Shown here one piece after another: positions 37,079 to 46,357 of a stretch of 64,000 nucleotides of DNA. A model generated the notes under the pieces. That model searched no databases. It was not told the DNA's origin and saw only the letters and a program-made list of their open reading frames with translations. Location: assembly GCF_009497775.1 (NCBI RefSeq), contig NZ_CP031012.1:992001-1056000 (forward strand), written 5' to 3'. This DNA is from Alcaligenes faecalis (lineage in GTDB: Bacteria; Pseudomonadota; Gammaproteobacteria; Burkholderiales; Burkholderiaceae_B). Each line of letters begins with the position of its first letter. Position 1 is the first letter of the stretch. Made by a program: the position numbers and the translations under genes.

Positions 37079-38257
37079 ATGAAGTCCAAAGCAGTAAAGC
37101 GCCGCTGGGCGTTGGCCCTGGTGGCGGTGCTGGTACTGGGGGCGCTGGCCGCACAGGCCGGGCGTTCTTCAGAGCAGTTTGAAACGGTGGCCGTGGAGCA
37201 AAGCGATATACGCGCTACCGTTGCTGCGGTGGGGACCTTGAAACCCAGTCGCTATGTCGATGTGGGTGCGCAAGTGTCGGGGCAGATTACGGCTTTGCCG
37301 GTTGCGCCGGGCGATCAGGTTGAGCAGGGCCAGTTGCTGGTGGAAATTGATCCCAGTGTGCAGCAAGCCACCGTCGATGCAGGCCGCGCTTCTTTGGCCG
37401 CGTTCCGTGCCCAGTTGGCCGAGCAGCAGGCGCAGCTTTTACTGGCGCGTCAACAGTTGACTCGTCAGCGTCAATTGGAGCGCCAGCAGGCTAGCCGTCA
37501 GGAGGATATTCAGATTGCGCAAGCCAATCTGGCGACTTCGCAGGCTCGGGTAGCGCATGTACAAGCGCAGATGGAGCAGACTCAGGCCACGCTGAAAGCT
37601 GATGAGGCGCGCTTGGGCTACACGCGTATTTATGCGCCCATGAGTGGCACGGTCATTGGCGTGCAGGCTCGTGAAGGCCAGACGCTCAATGCCACGTACC
37701 AAACTCCCAATATTCTGCGCATTGCAGACCTGAGCACCATGACGGTGTGGACCAGCGTGTCCGAGGCCGATATTCGTCGTATCAAGCCCGGCATGACGGT
37801 TACCTTCACAACCTTGGGTGAGCAGGGCGAAACGCAGGCGCGGCAATGGCAGGCCAAGGTTCGTCAAATCATGCCTGCGCCGGAAGGCAGCACCCAGGAT
37901 GAAAGCACGGCGGCGGCACCGACGGCCACGCAGGCCATCATGTATACGGTGCTGTTTGATGTGGACAATGAAGATGGCGAGCTGATGCCGCAGATGACAG
38001 CGCAGGTGCTGTTTGAGATTGATCGTGCCGACCAGGCTTTGCTGGTGCCCCTGGTGGCTTTGCGTCCCGATCCTGCTCGTGGTCCTGAGGCTTTTAGGGT
38101 GCCGGTGCTGGAACGGGGCAAGTTGCAGGAAAAGCCGGTTGATCTGGGGGTGCGCAATCGCCATCAGGTGCAGGTCGTGGAAGGGCTGGCTAAAGGAGAG
38201 CAAGTTATTCTGGCGGTGGTCACTCCCGAGCGTGGCTGGCGGTGGTTGCAATGGTAG
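37079..38257 (+). CDS. macA: MacA-type periplasmic adaptor of a tripartite exporter
   Basis: This 392-residue membrane fusion protein has an N-terminal membrane anchor (RRWALALVAVLVLGALAAQ). A lipoyl half (VGTLKPSRYVDVGAQVSGQI), a long coiled-coil hairpin (about residues 95-175, rich in Gln and Ala), a beta-barrel and a membrane-proximal domain follow. The MacA group works with the MacB ABC transporter and an outer membrane factor. Its stop overlaps the macB start. Next to a ferric-siderophore receptor it recalls PvdR of Pseudomonas. Confidence 0.9.
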   Translation: MKSKAVKRRWALALVAVLVLGALAAQAGRSSEQFETVAVEQSDIRATVAAVGTLKPSRYVDVGAQVSGQITALPVAPGDQVEQGQLLVEIDPSVQQATVDAGRASLAAFRAQLAEQQAQLLLARQQLTRQRQLERQQASRQEDIQIAQANLATSQARVAHVQAQMEQTQATLKADEARLGYTRIYAPMSGTVIGVQAREGQTLNATYQTPNILRIADLSTMTVWTSVSEADIRRIKPGMTVTFTTLGEQGETQARQWQAKVRQIMPAPEGSTQDESTAAAPTATQAIMYTVLFDVDNEDGELMPQMTAQVLFEIDRADQALLVPLVALRPDPARGPEAFRVPVLERGKLQEKPVDLGVRNRHQVQVVEGLAKGEQVILAVVTPERGWRWLQW

Positions 38258-40209
38258 GGTCTGCACCTCCTTTGATTGAGCTGCGCGACATTAACCGTAT
38301 CTACGGCGGTCCTCCCAGCACCAAGCCTGCTGTGCAGGTTTTGTTTGATGTCAGCCTGAGTATTGAGCCGGGCGAGTTCGTGGCGATTGTGGGGGCCTCG
38401 GGCTCGGGTAAATCGACGCTGATGAATCTGCTGGGTTGCCTGGATAAACCCAGCAGCGGCACCTATCTGTTTCAAGGTCGGGATGTCGCGCAGCTCAGTC
38501 CTGATGAGCTGGCTCAGTTGCGCCGTGAAACCTTTGGCTTTGTGTTTCAGGGCTATCACCTGATTCCGACTGAAAGCGCCAGTGAAAATGTCCAGATGCC
38601 CGCCATTTATGCGGGCATGGATGAGGACGCACGTGCCGCACGGGCTGCAGAATTGCTCAGCAGCCTGGGACTGGCGGACAAGCTGGATAACCGGCCGAAT
38701 CAGTTGTCGGGCGGCCAGCAGCAGCGGGTGTCCATTGCTCGTGCCTTGATGAACGGTGGCCGTGTCATTCTGGCTGACGAACCGACGGGCGCACTGGATT
38801 CGCGCAGTGGTGCAGAAGTAATGGCCTTGTTGCGCAAGCTGTCTGACTCCGGGCACACCATTATTCTGATTACGCACGACCATGAAGTCGCGGCCATGGC
38901 AGACCGTATCATTGAAATCCGTGACGGCTGCATTCTCTCGGATAGTCGTCCTGAAATGGCTTCGGAGAGCAAGCTCAAGCAGCCCTTGCCACAGCCCGAA
39001 CACCGCCGCTCGCCCTGGTTTTCGGAAATCAAGGATGCCACCCGCAGCGCCTTGCGCAGCATGTTCATTAACCGTCATCGCACGGCCTTGACCTTGTTGG
39101 GGGTGATTATCGGCGTGGCCTCGGTCATTGTGATGCTGGCGGTGGGCGAAGGTGCTCGCCAACGTGTCATGGACCAAATGGGCACGATGGGGACCACGAT
39201 CATTTACTTGAGTAGCTCATCGCCGCCCAATGGCGTGGCCAAGGGGCAACTGACGGAAGAGGATCTGGAGGCCATTGGCGAGCTGCCCTTGATACGGCGT
39301 GTCATGCCGGTGATCGGTGATCCGATTACTGTTCGGCGTGGCAGCGTGGACCGTCAGGTATATGTGTTTGCCGCCAATGAAACCATGCCGGATATTCACC
39401 GCTGGGAGCTGGCACAAGGCCGTTACTACACTGATACCGAGGACCGGGATCTGGCTCCTCTGGTTGTTCTGGGACACCGTGCCGCCAGGCATTTCTTCCC
39501 CGATATGGAGGTGCCTTTGGGGCAGCAGCTCCTGATCGGCAATTCCCCTTTTGAAGTGATTGGGGTGATGCAGGAGCGCGGTGCCGACTCGGGCGCACAG
39601 GACTATGACGATATGGTGTTTGTGCCCTATCACGCGGCGCGTGCCCGTGTGTATCAGGCCCAGACGCAGCCCGATTATGTGGTGATTGATGCGCAGGACA
39701 GTTCCACCGTTCTGGAGGCGGAACAGGAGATGCGTCAGTTGCTGACACAGCGTCATGGCGGGCGAGAGGACTTTTCAATCGGGAATGCGGCAGCTCGCTT
39801 GCAGGCGGAAGCGTCCACGCGTCAGGCCATGAGCATGATGCTGGGCCTGATCGCCGCCGTGTCTTTGGTGGTGGGCGGCATCGGCGTCATGAACGTGATG
39901 TTGATGACGGTGCGTGAACGCACGCGGGAAATTGGCATACGCATGGCAACGGGTGCGCGACAAAGCGACATCATGCGCCAGTTTCTGACTGAGGCGGTTT
40001 TGTTGACGATTACAGGCGGTTGTTTGGGTGTGCTGGCTGGTGCTGTTGTGGGCATCGGCCTGATTTTTGGTGGGGTAGATGTGGTGTTTTCCTTGCGGGC
40101 GGCCTTGGGCGCCTTTGGCTGTGCCGTGGTGACGGGCATGGTTTTTGGCTATATGCCAGCACGTACGGCGGCCGCTCTGGACCCCGTTCAGGCTTTGGCA
40201 GGAGAGTAA
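38251..40209 (+). CDS. macB: MacB-type ABC transporter, ATPase fused to permease
   Basis: This 652-residue fusion protein starts at ATG 38251, overlapping the macA stop. The ATPase comes first: Walker A GASGSGKST (residues 48-56), signature LSGGQQQR, Walker B VILADEPTGALD. A first membrane helix at about 275-300 is followed by a large periplasmic domain and then three helices near the C-terminus, with the ERTREIGIRMATGAR motif. MacB pumps periplasmic substrates (macrolides, toxins, siderophores) through an outer membrane channel by mechanotransmission. The outer membrane factor gene follows 2 bases later. Confidence 0.95.
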   Translation: MVGSAPPLIELRDINRIYGGPPSTKPAVQVLFDVSLSIEPGEFVAIVGASGSGKSTLMNLLGCLDKPSSGTYLFQGRDVAQLSPDELAQLRRETFGFVFQGYHLIPTESASENVQMPAIYAGMDEDARAARAAELLSSLGLADKLDNRPNQLSGGQQQRVSIARALMNGGRVILADEPTGALDSRSGAEVMALLRKLSDSGHTIILITHDHEVAAMADRIIEIRDGCILSDSRPEMASESKLKQPLPQPEHRRSPWFSEIKDATRSALRSMFINRHRTALTLLGVIIGVASVIVMLAVGEGARQRVMDQMGTMGTTIIYLSSSSPPNGVAKGQLTEEDLEAIGELPLIRRVMPVIGDPITVRRGSVDRQVYVFAANETMPDIHRWELAQGRYYTDTEDRDLAPLVVLGHRAARHFFPDMEVPLGQQLLIGNSPFEVIGVMQERGADSGAQDYDDMVFVPYHAARARVYQAQTQPDYVVIDAQDSSTVLEAEQEMRQLLTQRHGGREDFSIGNAAARLQAEASTRQAMSMMLGLIAAVSLVVGGIGVMNVMLMTVRERTREIGIRMATGARQSDIMRQFLTEAVLLTITGGCLGVLAGAVVGIGLIFGGVDVVFSLRAALGAFGCAVVTGMVFGYMPARTAAALDPVQALAGE

Positions 40210-40211
40210 GC

Positions 40212-41642
40212 ATGGCTCATTACCGATGGATAGTGGGGGCCATGAGCACGCTCTTGCTGCAAGCGTGCAGCTCCTTGTCCTCTGATCTGGACAAGACCCC
40301 GCCGACCTTGCCCCAGGCGTATCAACAGCAAGGCAAGGCAGCACCTGGCCCGGCTCTGGCTCAGGTAGAGCCGGAGTGGTGGCGTGCCTATAACAGTCCT
40401 GCCCTGAATAGTCTGATGCAGGAAGCTTTGAAAGATGTGGCGGTGCTGCGTCAGGCCCAGGCCCGGATCTTGCAAGCGCAGGCTCAGGCACGAATCTCCG
40501 GTGCCAGTTTGCTGCCAGAGTTGCAGGGCAATGTGTCCGCGCAAAGAGATGCGCCGTTTTCTTCGTCTCATGGCGATTCCCGCTCGCAATATGTGGCCGG
40601 TGTGTTCATGAGCTACGAGCTGGATCTGTGGGGGCGCAATCGTGCTCAGGCCGACAGTGCCGTGTTCCTGGCCCAGGCGGCAAATTATGAGCTGGATGTG
40701 CTGCGTGTCAGCGTGCAGGCGCAGGTGGTGCATTTAAGCCTGCAGGCCCTGGGTGATAAACAGCGTGTCGCCATTGCACGTCAAAACCTGGCTGTTGCAC
40801 AGCGCTTGTTGAGTTTGCTGGAGGCGCGCTTGCAGGCGGGGGCGGCTTCGCCGTTGGAACTGGCACAGCAACGTCAATTGCTGGCTTCGCAACAGCGCAA
40901 ATTGTTCGTGATTGAAGAGCAGGCCATTCGCACGCGGGTGGAGCTGGCGACCTTGTTGGGTCGTACGGAGATCATGCCCGAACCGCAGGAAGATATTGCC
41001 AGCTTGCAGGTGCCAGAGCTGGAAGCAGGGCTGCCTTCACAGCTATTGTCGCAGCGTCCTGATATTGCGCGCATCGAGGCCCAGTTGTTAGCCGCTCATG
41101 CCGATGTGCATGTGGCTCGCGCTGCCATGTATCCCAGCCTGACTTTGGGGGCGCGGGCAGGGGCATCGGGTAGTCATTGGGAAGAAAGCTTGCGCCATCC
41201 GGTCTACAGCCTGATCAGCGGGCTGGTGGCTCCTATCTTCAATGCCGGTCGTCTGGAGGCGGGCAAGGATTTAAGCGACGCCCGTTTGCAGGAATGGCTG
41301 GCGCAGTATCGTCAGACCATTGTGCAGGCCTATATGGATGTGGAAGGTGTGTTGGCGCAGCTGCATAGCCTGGATGCCCAGGCGCGGACCATGGAGCTGG
41401 AGTGGGAGCAGGCCAGACTGGCGTTTCAACTGGCCGAAGCACGTTATCGCTCCGGCTCGGAAACCTTGCTGTCTTTACTGGATGCGCAGCGTACCTTGTA
41501 CGCCGCTCAGGATGTGCGCGTCAGCTTGATGCAGTCGCGTTTGCAGTCCCGCGCGGCGCTCTTCCGAGCGCTGGGCGGGGGCTGGCAAGCCAGTTCAGGC
41601 AGCCTGACTGATCAGGGGACGGTGGCAGAGGTTGGGGTCTAG
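40212..41642 (+). CDS. Outer membrane factor lipoprotein (NodT/OprM type)
   Basis: The protein has 476 residues from ATG 40212, two bases after the macB stop. A lipoprotein signal ends in LLLQAC (Cys19). Two repeated outer-membrane-efflux domains follow (ELDLWGRNRAQADSAVFLAQA in the first, PVYSLISGLVAPIFNAGRLEAG in the second). It completes a MacA-MacB-OMF tripartite exporter. Its 3' end overlaps the convergent nagB 3' end by 48 bases, which is unusual. Confidence 0.92.
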   Translation: MAHYRWIVGAMSTLLLQACSSLSSDLDKTPPTLPQAYQQQGKAAPGPALAQVEPEWWRAYNSPALNSLMQEALKDVAVLRQAQARILQAQAQARISGASLLPELQGNVSAQRDAPFSSSHGDSRSQYVAGVFMSYELDLWGRNRAQADSAVFLAQAANYELDVLRVSVQAQVVHLSLQALGDKQRVAIARQNLAVAQRLLSLLEARLQAGAASPLELAQQRQLLASQQRKLFVIEEQAIRTRVELATLLGRTEIMPEPQEDIASLQVPELEAGLPSQLLSQRPDIARIEAQLLAAHADVHVARAAMYPSLTLGARAGASGSHWEESLRHPVYSLISGLVAPIFNAGRLEAGKDLSDARLQEWLAQYRQTIVQAYMDVEGVLAQLHSLDAQARTMELEWEQARLAFQLAEARYRSGSETLLSLLDAQRTLYAAQDVRVSLMQSRLQSRAALFRALGGGWQASSGSLTDQGTVAEVGV

Positions 41643-42359
41643 CAGGCTGGCAGCCGCCTCATCCAGCAGGATGTGGGTGTTGGCGTGTTGCTTCAAGGCC
41701 GTGAAAGGCAGCTCGGGCGTGACACCGCCTTCCTGATAATTGAGCATGGTGCGAGCCTTGTGCTCGCCCGTCACTACCAGGGCAATTTCACGAGCGCTCA
41801 GAATATCGGCAATCCCCATGGTGATGGCCGATGCGGGCACTTCGTCCATGGAATCAAAAAAGCGGCTGTTGTCGATACGGGTGCGCTCGGACAGGGCAAC
41901 GATATGGGTGCGGCTGTCAAAGGGAGTGCCCGGTTCGTTAAAGCCGATGTGGCCGTTGGTGCCTACGCCCAGCAGTTGCAGGGCAACACCCCCGCTGGCG
42001 GCAATCGCCGCGGAGTAGTCCTGGCAGTGCTGTTCCAGTTCTTTGGTCAGGCCATTGGGCAGATGCAAACGGGCAGCATCAAAAGGCAATTGGCCGAACA
42101 GGTGCTGGCGCATGTAGTAGGCGTAGCTTTGCTCGTGCTCTGCCGACAAACCTACATACTCATCCAGATTGAAGCTGTTGATTTTGGAGACATCCAGCCC
42201 ATTGGCACGCACGTCCTGCACGAAACGGGCATAAACGGGTTCCATGGTCCCCCCGGTTGCCAGACCCAGAGTCGCTTGTGGATCCTGACGAATAATGTCC
42301 TGAAGACGGGCGCTCAGGTGTGCCGCAATGGCGGCGGAATCGGGGAAGACTAAAAACAT
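41595..42359 (-). CDS. nagB: Glucosamine-6-phosphate deaminase family protein
   Basis: The protein has 254 residues from ATG 42359 (MFLVFPDS). NagB landmarks are present: LGLATGGTMEPVY, SFNLDEYVGLS, LGVGTNGHIGFNEPG. It converts glucosamine-6-phosphate to fructose-6-phosphate and ammonia. No nagA or amino-sugar transporter is adjacent. The last 15 or so codons overlap tail-to-tail with the outer membrane factor gene. Confidence 0.93.
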   Translation of the reverse strand: MFLVFPDSAAIAAHLSARLQDIIRQDPQATLGLATGGTMEPVYARFVQDVRANGLDVSKINSFNLDEYVGLSAEHEQSYAYYMRQHLFGQLPFDAARLHLPNGLTKELEQHCQDYSAAIAASGGVALQLLGVGTNGHIGFNEPGTPFDSRTHIVALSERTRIDNSRFFDSMDEVPASAITMGIADILSAREIALVVTGEHKARTMLNYQEGGVTPELPFTALKQHANTHILLDEAAASLLDPNLCHRPLISQAA

Positions 42360-42491
42360 AATCTTGTTCTTCGTATGGGCTGAATAAGTTGAAAAAAAAC
42401 TTCGCCGCAAGCACGGCGAAGTTTGATCTTCCGAAATTCTAATGGGACAAAGACGTAACGTCAGTTTTTTTTTGCAAGCAAGTGACACCTT

Positions 42492-44336
42492 TTAGACATC
42501 TTGCTTGCCGGTCTCTCCCAGGAATCCGCCACTTTGACGTGCCCACAAACGAGCATACAAACCACCTTTTTCCAGCAATTCCTGGTGGCTGCCTTGTTCG
42601 ATGATGCGGCCCTGATCCAGCACAATCAAGCGGTCCAGCGCCGCAATGGTGGACAAGCGGTGGGCAATGGCAATGACCGTCTTGCCGTGCATCAGGGTGT
42701 TCAGGCTTTCCTGAATGGCGGCTTCCACTTCGGAATCCAGTGCGCTGGTGGCTTCATCTAGTAACAGGATGGGGGCGTCTTTAAGCATGACGCGGGCAAT
42801 CGCCACACGCTGACGCTGGCCGCCAGACAGTTTCACACCGCGCTCACCCACGTGCGCATCCAGACCTTCACGGCCCTGGCGGTCGTGCAGTTGCGGGATG
42901 AAGTCGGCAGCGGCGGCACGGTCTACCGCCATATGCAGCAGCTCGTCGTTGGCATCGGGGCGGCCATACAGAATGTTGTCGCGCATGGAGCGGTGCAGCA
43001 GGGAGGTATCCTGCGTCACCATGCCAATGGCGGCACGCAAACTGTCCTGGGTGACATGGGCAATGTCCTGGCCGTCAATGCGGATGGTGCCGCTATCCAC
43101 GTCATGGAAACGCAGCAGCAGGTTGACCAGTGTGGATTTGCCCGCGCCCGAACGTCCAATCAGGCCAACGCGCTCGCCTGGTTTGATCACCAGATTGAGC
43201 TTGTCGATAACCTGACGGCTTTTATCGCGGTAGGCAAAGCTGACGTCCTGAAATTCGATACGGCCTTGCTCGATTTGCAGGGGCTTGGCATCGGGCGCAT
43301 CCACCACGGTGGGTTCTTGCGTCAAGGTGTTGATGCCGTCCTGAATCGTGCCCACGTTCTCGAACAGATTGGTCAGCTCCCACATCAGCCAATGGGAATG
43401 GCCGGACAGGCGCAGTGCCATCGCAATGACAGCCGCCACTACACCGGCGGTGGATTGATCAATCGACCACAGGTACAAGGCCAGACCTGCCGAGCTGATC
43501 AGCAAGAGGGTGGCCAGCACATGGTTGGCCACTTCAAACATGCTGATCAGGCGCATCTGGGCATGGCCGGTTTCCTGGAAACGGCGCATGGCGTTCTTGG
43601 CATGGTCTGCTTCACGGCGTGTGTGGGCAAACAACTTGACCGTGTTGATATTGGTGTAGGCGTCGGTAATACGGCCCGTCATCAGCGCACGGGCGTCAGC
43701 CTGCGCCGCACCGACTTTGCCCAGACGGGGCACAAAGTACACGCAGGCCAGGGCGTAGCCCACCAACCAGAACAGGAAGGGCAGGATCAGCAGGCGGTCA
43801 AAGCTGCCAGCCAGAATCAGAATACCGATCAGGTAGGCGCTCATGCCCACGACCACTTCCACGGCCATGAACAGGGTTTCACGCACCGCCAGAGCGGTTT
43901 GCATGATCTTGGTGGTTATGCGACCGGCGAACTCGTCCGCGTAAAAGGACATGCTCTGGTTCAGCATCAGCTTGTGAAACAGCCAGCGCAGGCGCATGGG
44001 GAAATTGATGGCCAGCACCTGGTGCATGACCAGCGTATGCAGGCCAATCAGCATCACACTGCCCAGCAGCACAGCAGCAATAGTCAACAGCGTGCCGCCC
44101 TGCTGGCTCCAGAATTGGGCAGGTTCAATCGAGGGCAGCCAGTCCACGATATAGCTGAGCAGGGCAAACAGCATGGCCTCGTAGGCCGACAGGCCGATGG
44201 AGGTCACGGTCATCAGGCCAATCCAGCCGCGTGAGTTTTTTGTACAGGCCCAGATGAAGGGGAAAAAACCTTTGGGAGGAGTGGCTACGTGTTGTTCGGG
44301 ATAGGGATCTAATCGACGTTCAAAGAATGACAGCAC
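42492..44336 (-). CDS. ABC exporter, fused membrane and ATPase domains
   Basis: The protein has 614 residues from the GTG at 44336, chosen because TGGAG lies 8 bases upstream; the frame stays open to a TTG at 44363. Six membrane helices (about residues 30-330) are followed by an ATPase domain with Walker A GRSGAGKST, signature LSGGQRQR and Walker B ILLLDEATSALDSE. It is a type IV homodimeric half-transporter (MsbA/multidrug class). The substrate is not evident. The region upstream, 44337-44749, holds no gene, only a strong hairpin. Confidence 0.92.
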   Translation of the reverse strand: MLSFFERRLDPYPEQHVATPPKGFFPFIWACTKNSRGWIGLMTVTSIGLSAYEAMLFALLSYIVDWLPSIEPAQFWSQQGGTLLTIAAVLLGSVMLIGLHTLVMHQVLAINFPMRLRWLFHKLMLNQSMSFYADEFAGRITTKIMQTALAVRETLFMAVEVVVGMSAYLIGILILAGSFDRLLILPFLFWLVGYALACVYFVPRLGKVGAAQADARALMTGRITDAYTNINTVKLFAHTRREADHAKNAMRRFQETGHAQMRLISMFEVANHVLATLLLISSAGLALYLWSIDQSTAGVVAAVIAMALRLSGHSHWLMWELTNLFENVGTIQDGINTLTQEPTVVDAPDAKPLQIEQGRIEFQDVSFAYRDKSRQVIDKLNLVIKPGERVGLIGRSGAGKSTLVNLLLRFHDVDSGTIRIDGQDIAHVTQDSLRAAIGMVTQDTSLLHRSMRDNILYGRPDANDELLHMAVDRAAAADFIPQLHDRQGREGLDAHVGERGVKLSGGQRQRVAIARVMLKDAPILLLDEATSALDSEVEAAIQESLNTLMHGKTVIAIAHRLSTIAALDRLIVLDQGRIIEQGSHQELLEKGGLYARLWARQSGGFLGETGKQDV

Positions 44337-44680
44337 CGAATGGGCTCCAGCGGACGGCCCCAAGGATGACAGGGCCGTTTAGACAAATAGAAAACCGCTT
44401 CCGGGGTATGGAGCGGCAATTTTTGATGGTACAGCAGTCATTCTGTCTGGCTGAAGAAAACCTGATAAAAACACAGTCTTTGTGTATGAAAAGTGTCAGA
44501 TATTGACCACGGTGTACGTTTAGTGAGCCAAGCCGATGTTGGTGTCTGCTGTGGCAGAGCATGGCTCTTTGGTGGACAGTGCAGGGTGTCGAAGGAGACT
44601 GAAGGGATGGGGCCCTGGTACGCGTGTTTTTGTTGTGTTGAGCGGTTTGCCTACATAGAGATAGGGAGGCCCAAAGGTAT

Positions 44681-44712
44681 TTGGGGTCTGGATAAGGATA
44701 TCCAGACCCCAA
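44681..44712 (-). terminator. Perfect 14-bp hairpin downstream of the gamma-glutamyltransferase gene
   Basis: TTGGGGTCTGGATA-AGGA-TATCCAGACCCCAA is a perfect stem-loop 38 bases after the stop. On the minus strand it lacks a long T-run (AATACC follows), so it may act as a weak terminator or 3'-end stabiliser. Confidence 0.5.
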
Positions 44713-44749
44713 TCAGAGAGCGGCAGTGATCTCTGGAAGGTAAGCAGGC

Positions 44750-46357
44750 TTAGTAAGCCACCACCTGCCCGTCTTTGCGCGGGTCAGAGCCACCCACGTA
44801 ATGATTGCCCTGGCGCAGAATCAGTTGTGCGCCGCCAAAGGCGAACACACCGCTGCCGGGCTCAACAAGGACCTCATGACCGCGCTCGCGCAGAGCCTGA
44901 ACCAGAGCGGGATCGAAAGTAGGTTCTACCGCCACGCCACGGCCACCCGTCACGCGCCAGCGTGGGGCATCGGCAGCGGCTTGCGGGTTCTGGCCGTACA
45001 GCAGCACACGCAGCGCCATTTGCATATGGCCTTGAGACTGGAAGGGGCCACCCATGACACCAAACGACATTTGAGGCGTGCCATCAGCATTCATGGCAAA
45101 AGCCGGAATGATGGTGTGCGAGGGGCGCTTGCCACCGGCTACTTCATTCACATGACCGGGGCGCAGGGTAAAGCCATGACCGCGGTTCTGCATGCTGATG
45201 CCGGTGCCTGGCACGACCACGCCGGAACCAAAGCCCATGTAGTTGGACTGGATCAGGGACACCATCATGCCGCTGGAATCGGCGGCGGTGACATAGACCG
45301 TGCCGGAGGGGCCGGGCAGGCCATGTTTGGGATCGCCCGCCTTGTCCATTTGAATCAGGGCAGCGCGCTCGCGCAGATAGGCCGGGTCCAGCAGATGCTC
45401 GGGATGATGAATCATGTGCTCCAGATCTGCGTGGTGCTCGTACAGATCGGCAAAAGCCAGTTTCATCGCTTCAATACTCAAGTGCACCGTGTCGATATGA
45501 TCCAGCGGCTGCTGGCCGATACCGGCCTGCTCCATGATGCCCAGCGCCATCAAGGCGGCCAGACCCTGACCATTCGGGGGGATTTCATGGATGACGGATT
45601 GCGCAAAAGGATGGCTGATGGTGCCGCACCAGTTTGCACGGTGCTCGGCCAGATCCTGCTCGTCCATGGCACCGCCATGCAGGCGGGAGAAGTCGGCAAT
45701 GCGCTTGGCCAGTTCGCCGGTATAAAAGTCCTGACCCTGGGTGGCGGCAATGCGCTCCAGCGTATTGGCCTGATCCTGGTTCTGGTACCACTGACCGGCT
45801 ACGGGCGCTTTGCCATCACGTAAAAAGGCTTCGGCAAAACCGGGCTGATCGCCCAGGCGCTGACGACCCAGTTCCCACAAGCGTGCGATCACGGGTGAGA
45901 CCGGGAAACCTTCTCGGGCGTAATGAATCGCGGGGGCGGCGACTTGCTCCAGACTCAGGCGGCCCAGCTTGCAGGACAGCTCGGCCCAGGCAGAAACAGC
46001 ACCGGGAACGGACACACTTTCCCAACCTTTGTCGGGGATGGCGGCGTGGCCTTTGAAGCGGTCCGGCGACCAGCCACGGGGCGAGCGCCCGGAGGCATTC
46101 AAACCATGCAGCTCCTTGCCGTCCCAGACGATGGCAAAGGCATCACTACCTATGCCGCAGCCCGTGGGTTCGACCACCGTCAAGGCGATGGCGGCCGCCA
46201 GAGCGGCATCGACCGCATTGCCACCGGCCTGCAAGATGCGCAGGCCCGCTTGCGCAGCTAAAGGATGGGAGGTGCTGACCATGTTCTGGCCAAGTACCGC
46301 AGAGCGGGCGGACGGGTAGGGGTTGTTCCAGTCCATACAGGTGTCAGTCTTGTTCAT
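44750..46357 (-). CDS. Gamma-glutamyltransferase family protein
   Basis: The protein has 535 residues from ATG 46357, which overlaps the stop of the Bug gene (ATGA). It is an N-terminal nucleophile hydrolase. The self-processing threonine is expected in GPSGTVYVTAADSSGMMVS, and the glycine-rich MGFGSGVVVPGTGISMQNRG stretch follows. No signal peptide is seen, so it may be cytoplasmic like YwrD-type members and not the periplasmic glutathione hydrolase. Members also act as amide or cephalosporin acylases. The substrate is unknown; coupling to a solute-binding protein suggests catabolism of an imported gamma-glutamyl or amide compound. Confidence 0.88.
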   Translation of the reverse strand: MNKTDTCMDWNNPYPSARSAVLGQNMVSTSHPLAAQAGLRILQAGGNAVDAALAAAIALTVVEPTGCGIGSDAFAIVWDGKELHGLNASGRSPRGWSPDRFKGHAAIPDKGWESVSVPGAVSAWAELSCKLGRLSLEQVAAPAIHYAREGFPVSPVIARLWELGRQRLGDQPGFAEAFLRDGKAPVAGQWYQNQDQANTLERIAATQGQDFYTGELAKRIADFSRLHGGAMDEQDLAEHRANWCGTISHPFAQSVIHEIPPNGQGLAALMALGIMEQAGIGQQPLDHIDTVHLSIEAMKLAFADLYEHHADLEHMIHHPEHLLDPAYLRERAALIQMDKAGDPKHGLPGPSGTVYVTAADSSGMMVSLIQSNYMGFGSGVVVPGTGISMQNRGHGFTLRPGHVNEVAGGKRPSHTIIPAFAMNADGTPQMSFGVMGGPFQSQGHMQMALRVLLYGQNPQAAADAPRWRVTGGRGVAVEPTFDPALVQALRERGHEVLVEPGSGVFAFGGAQLILRQGNHYVGGSDPRKDGQVVAY

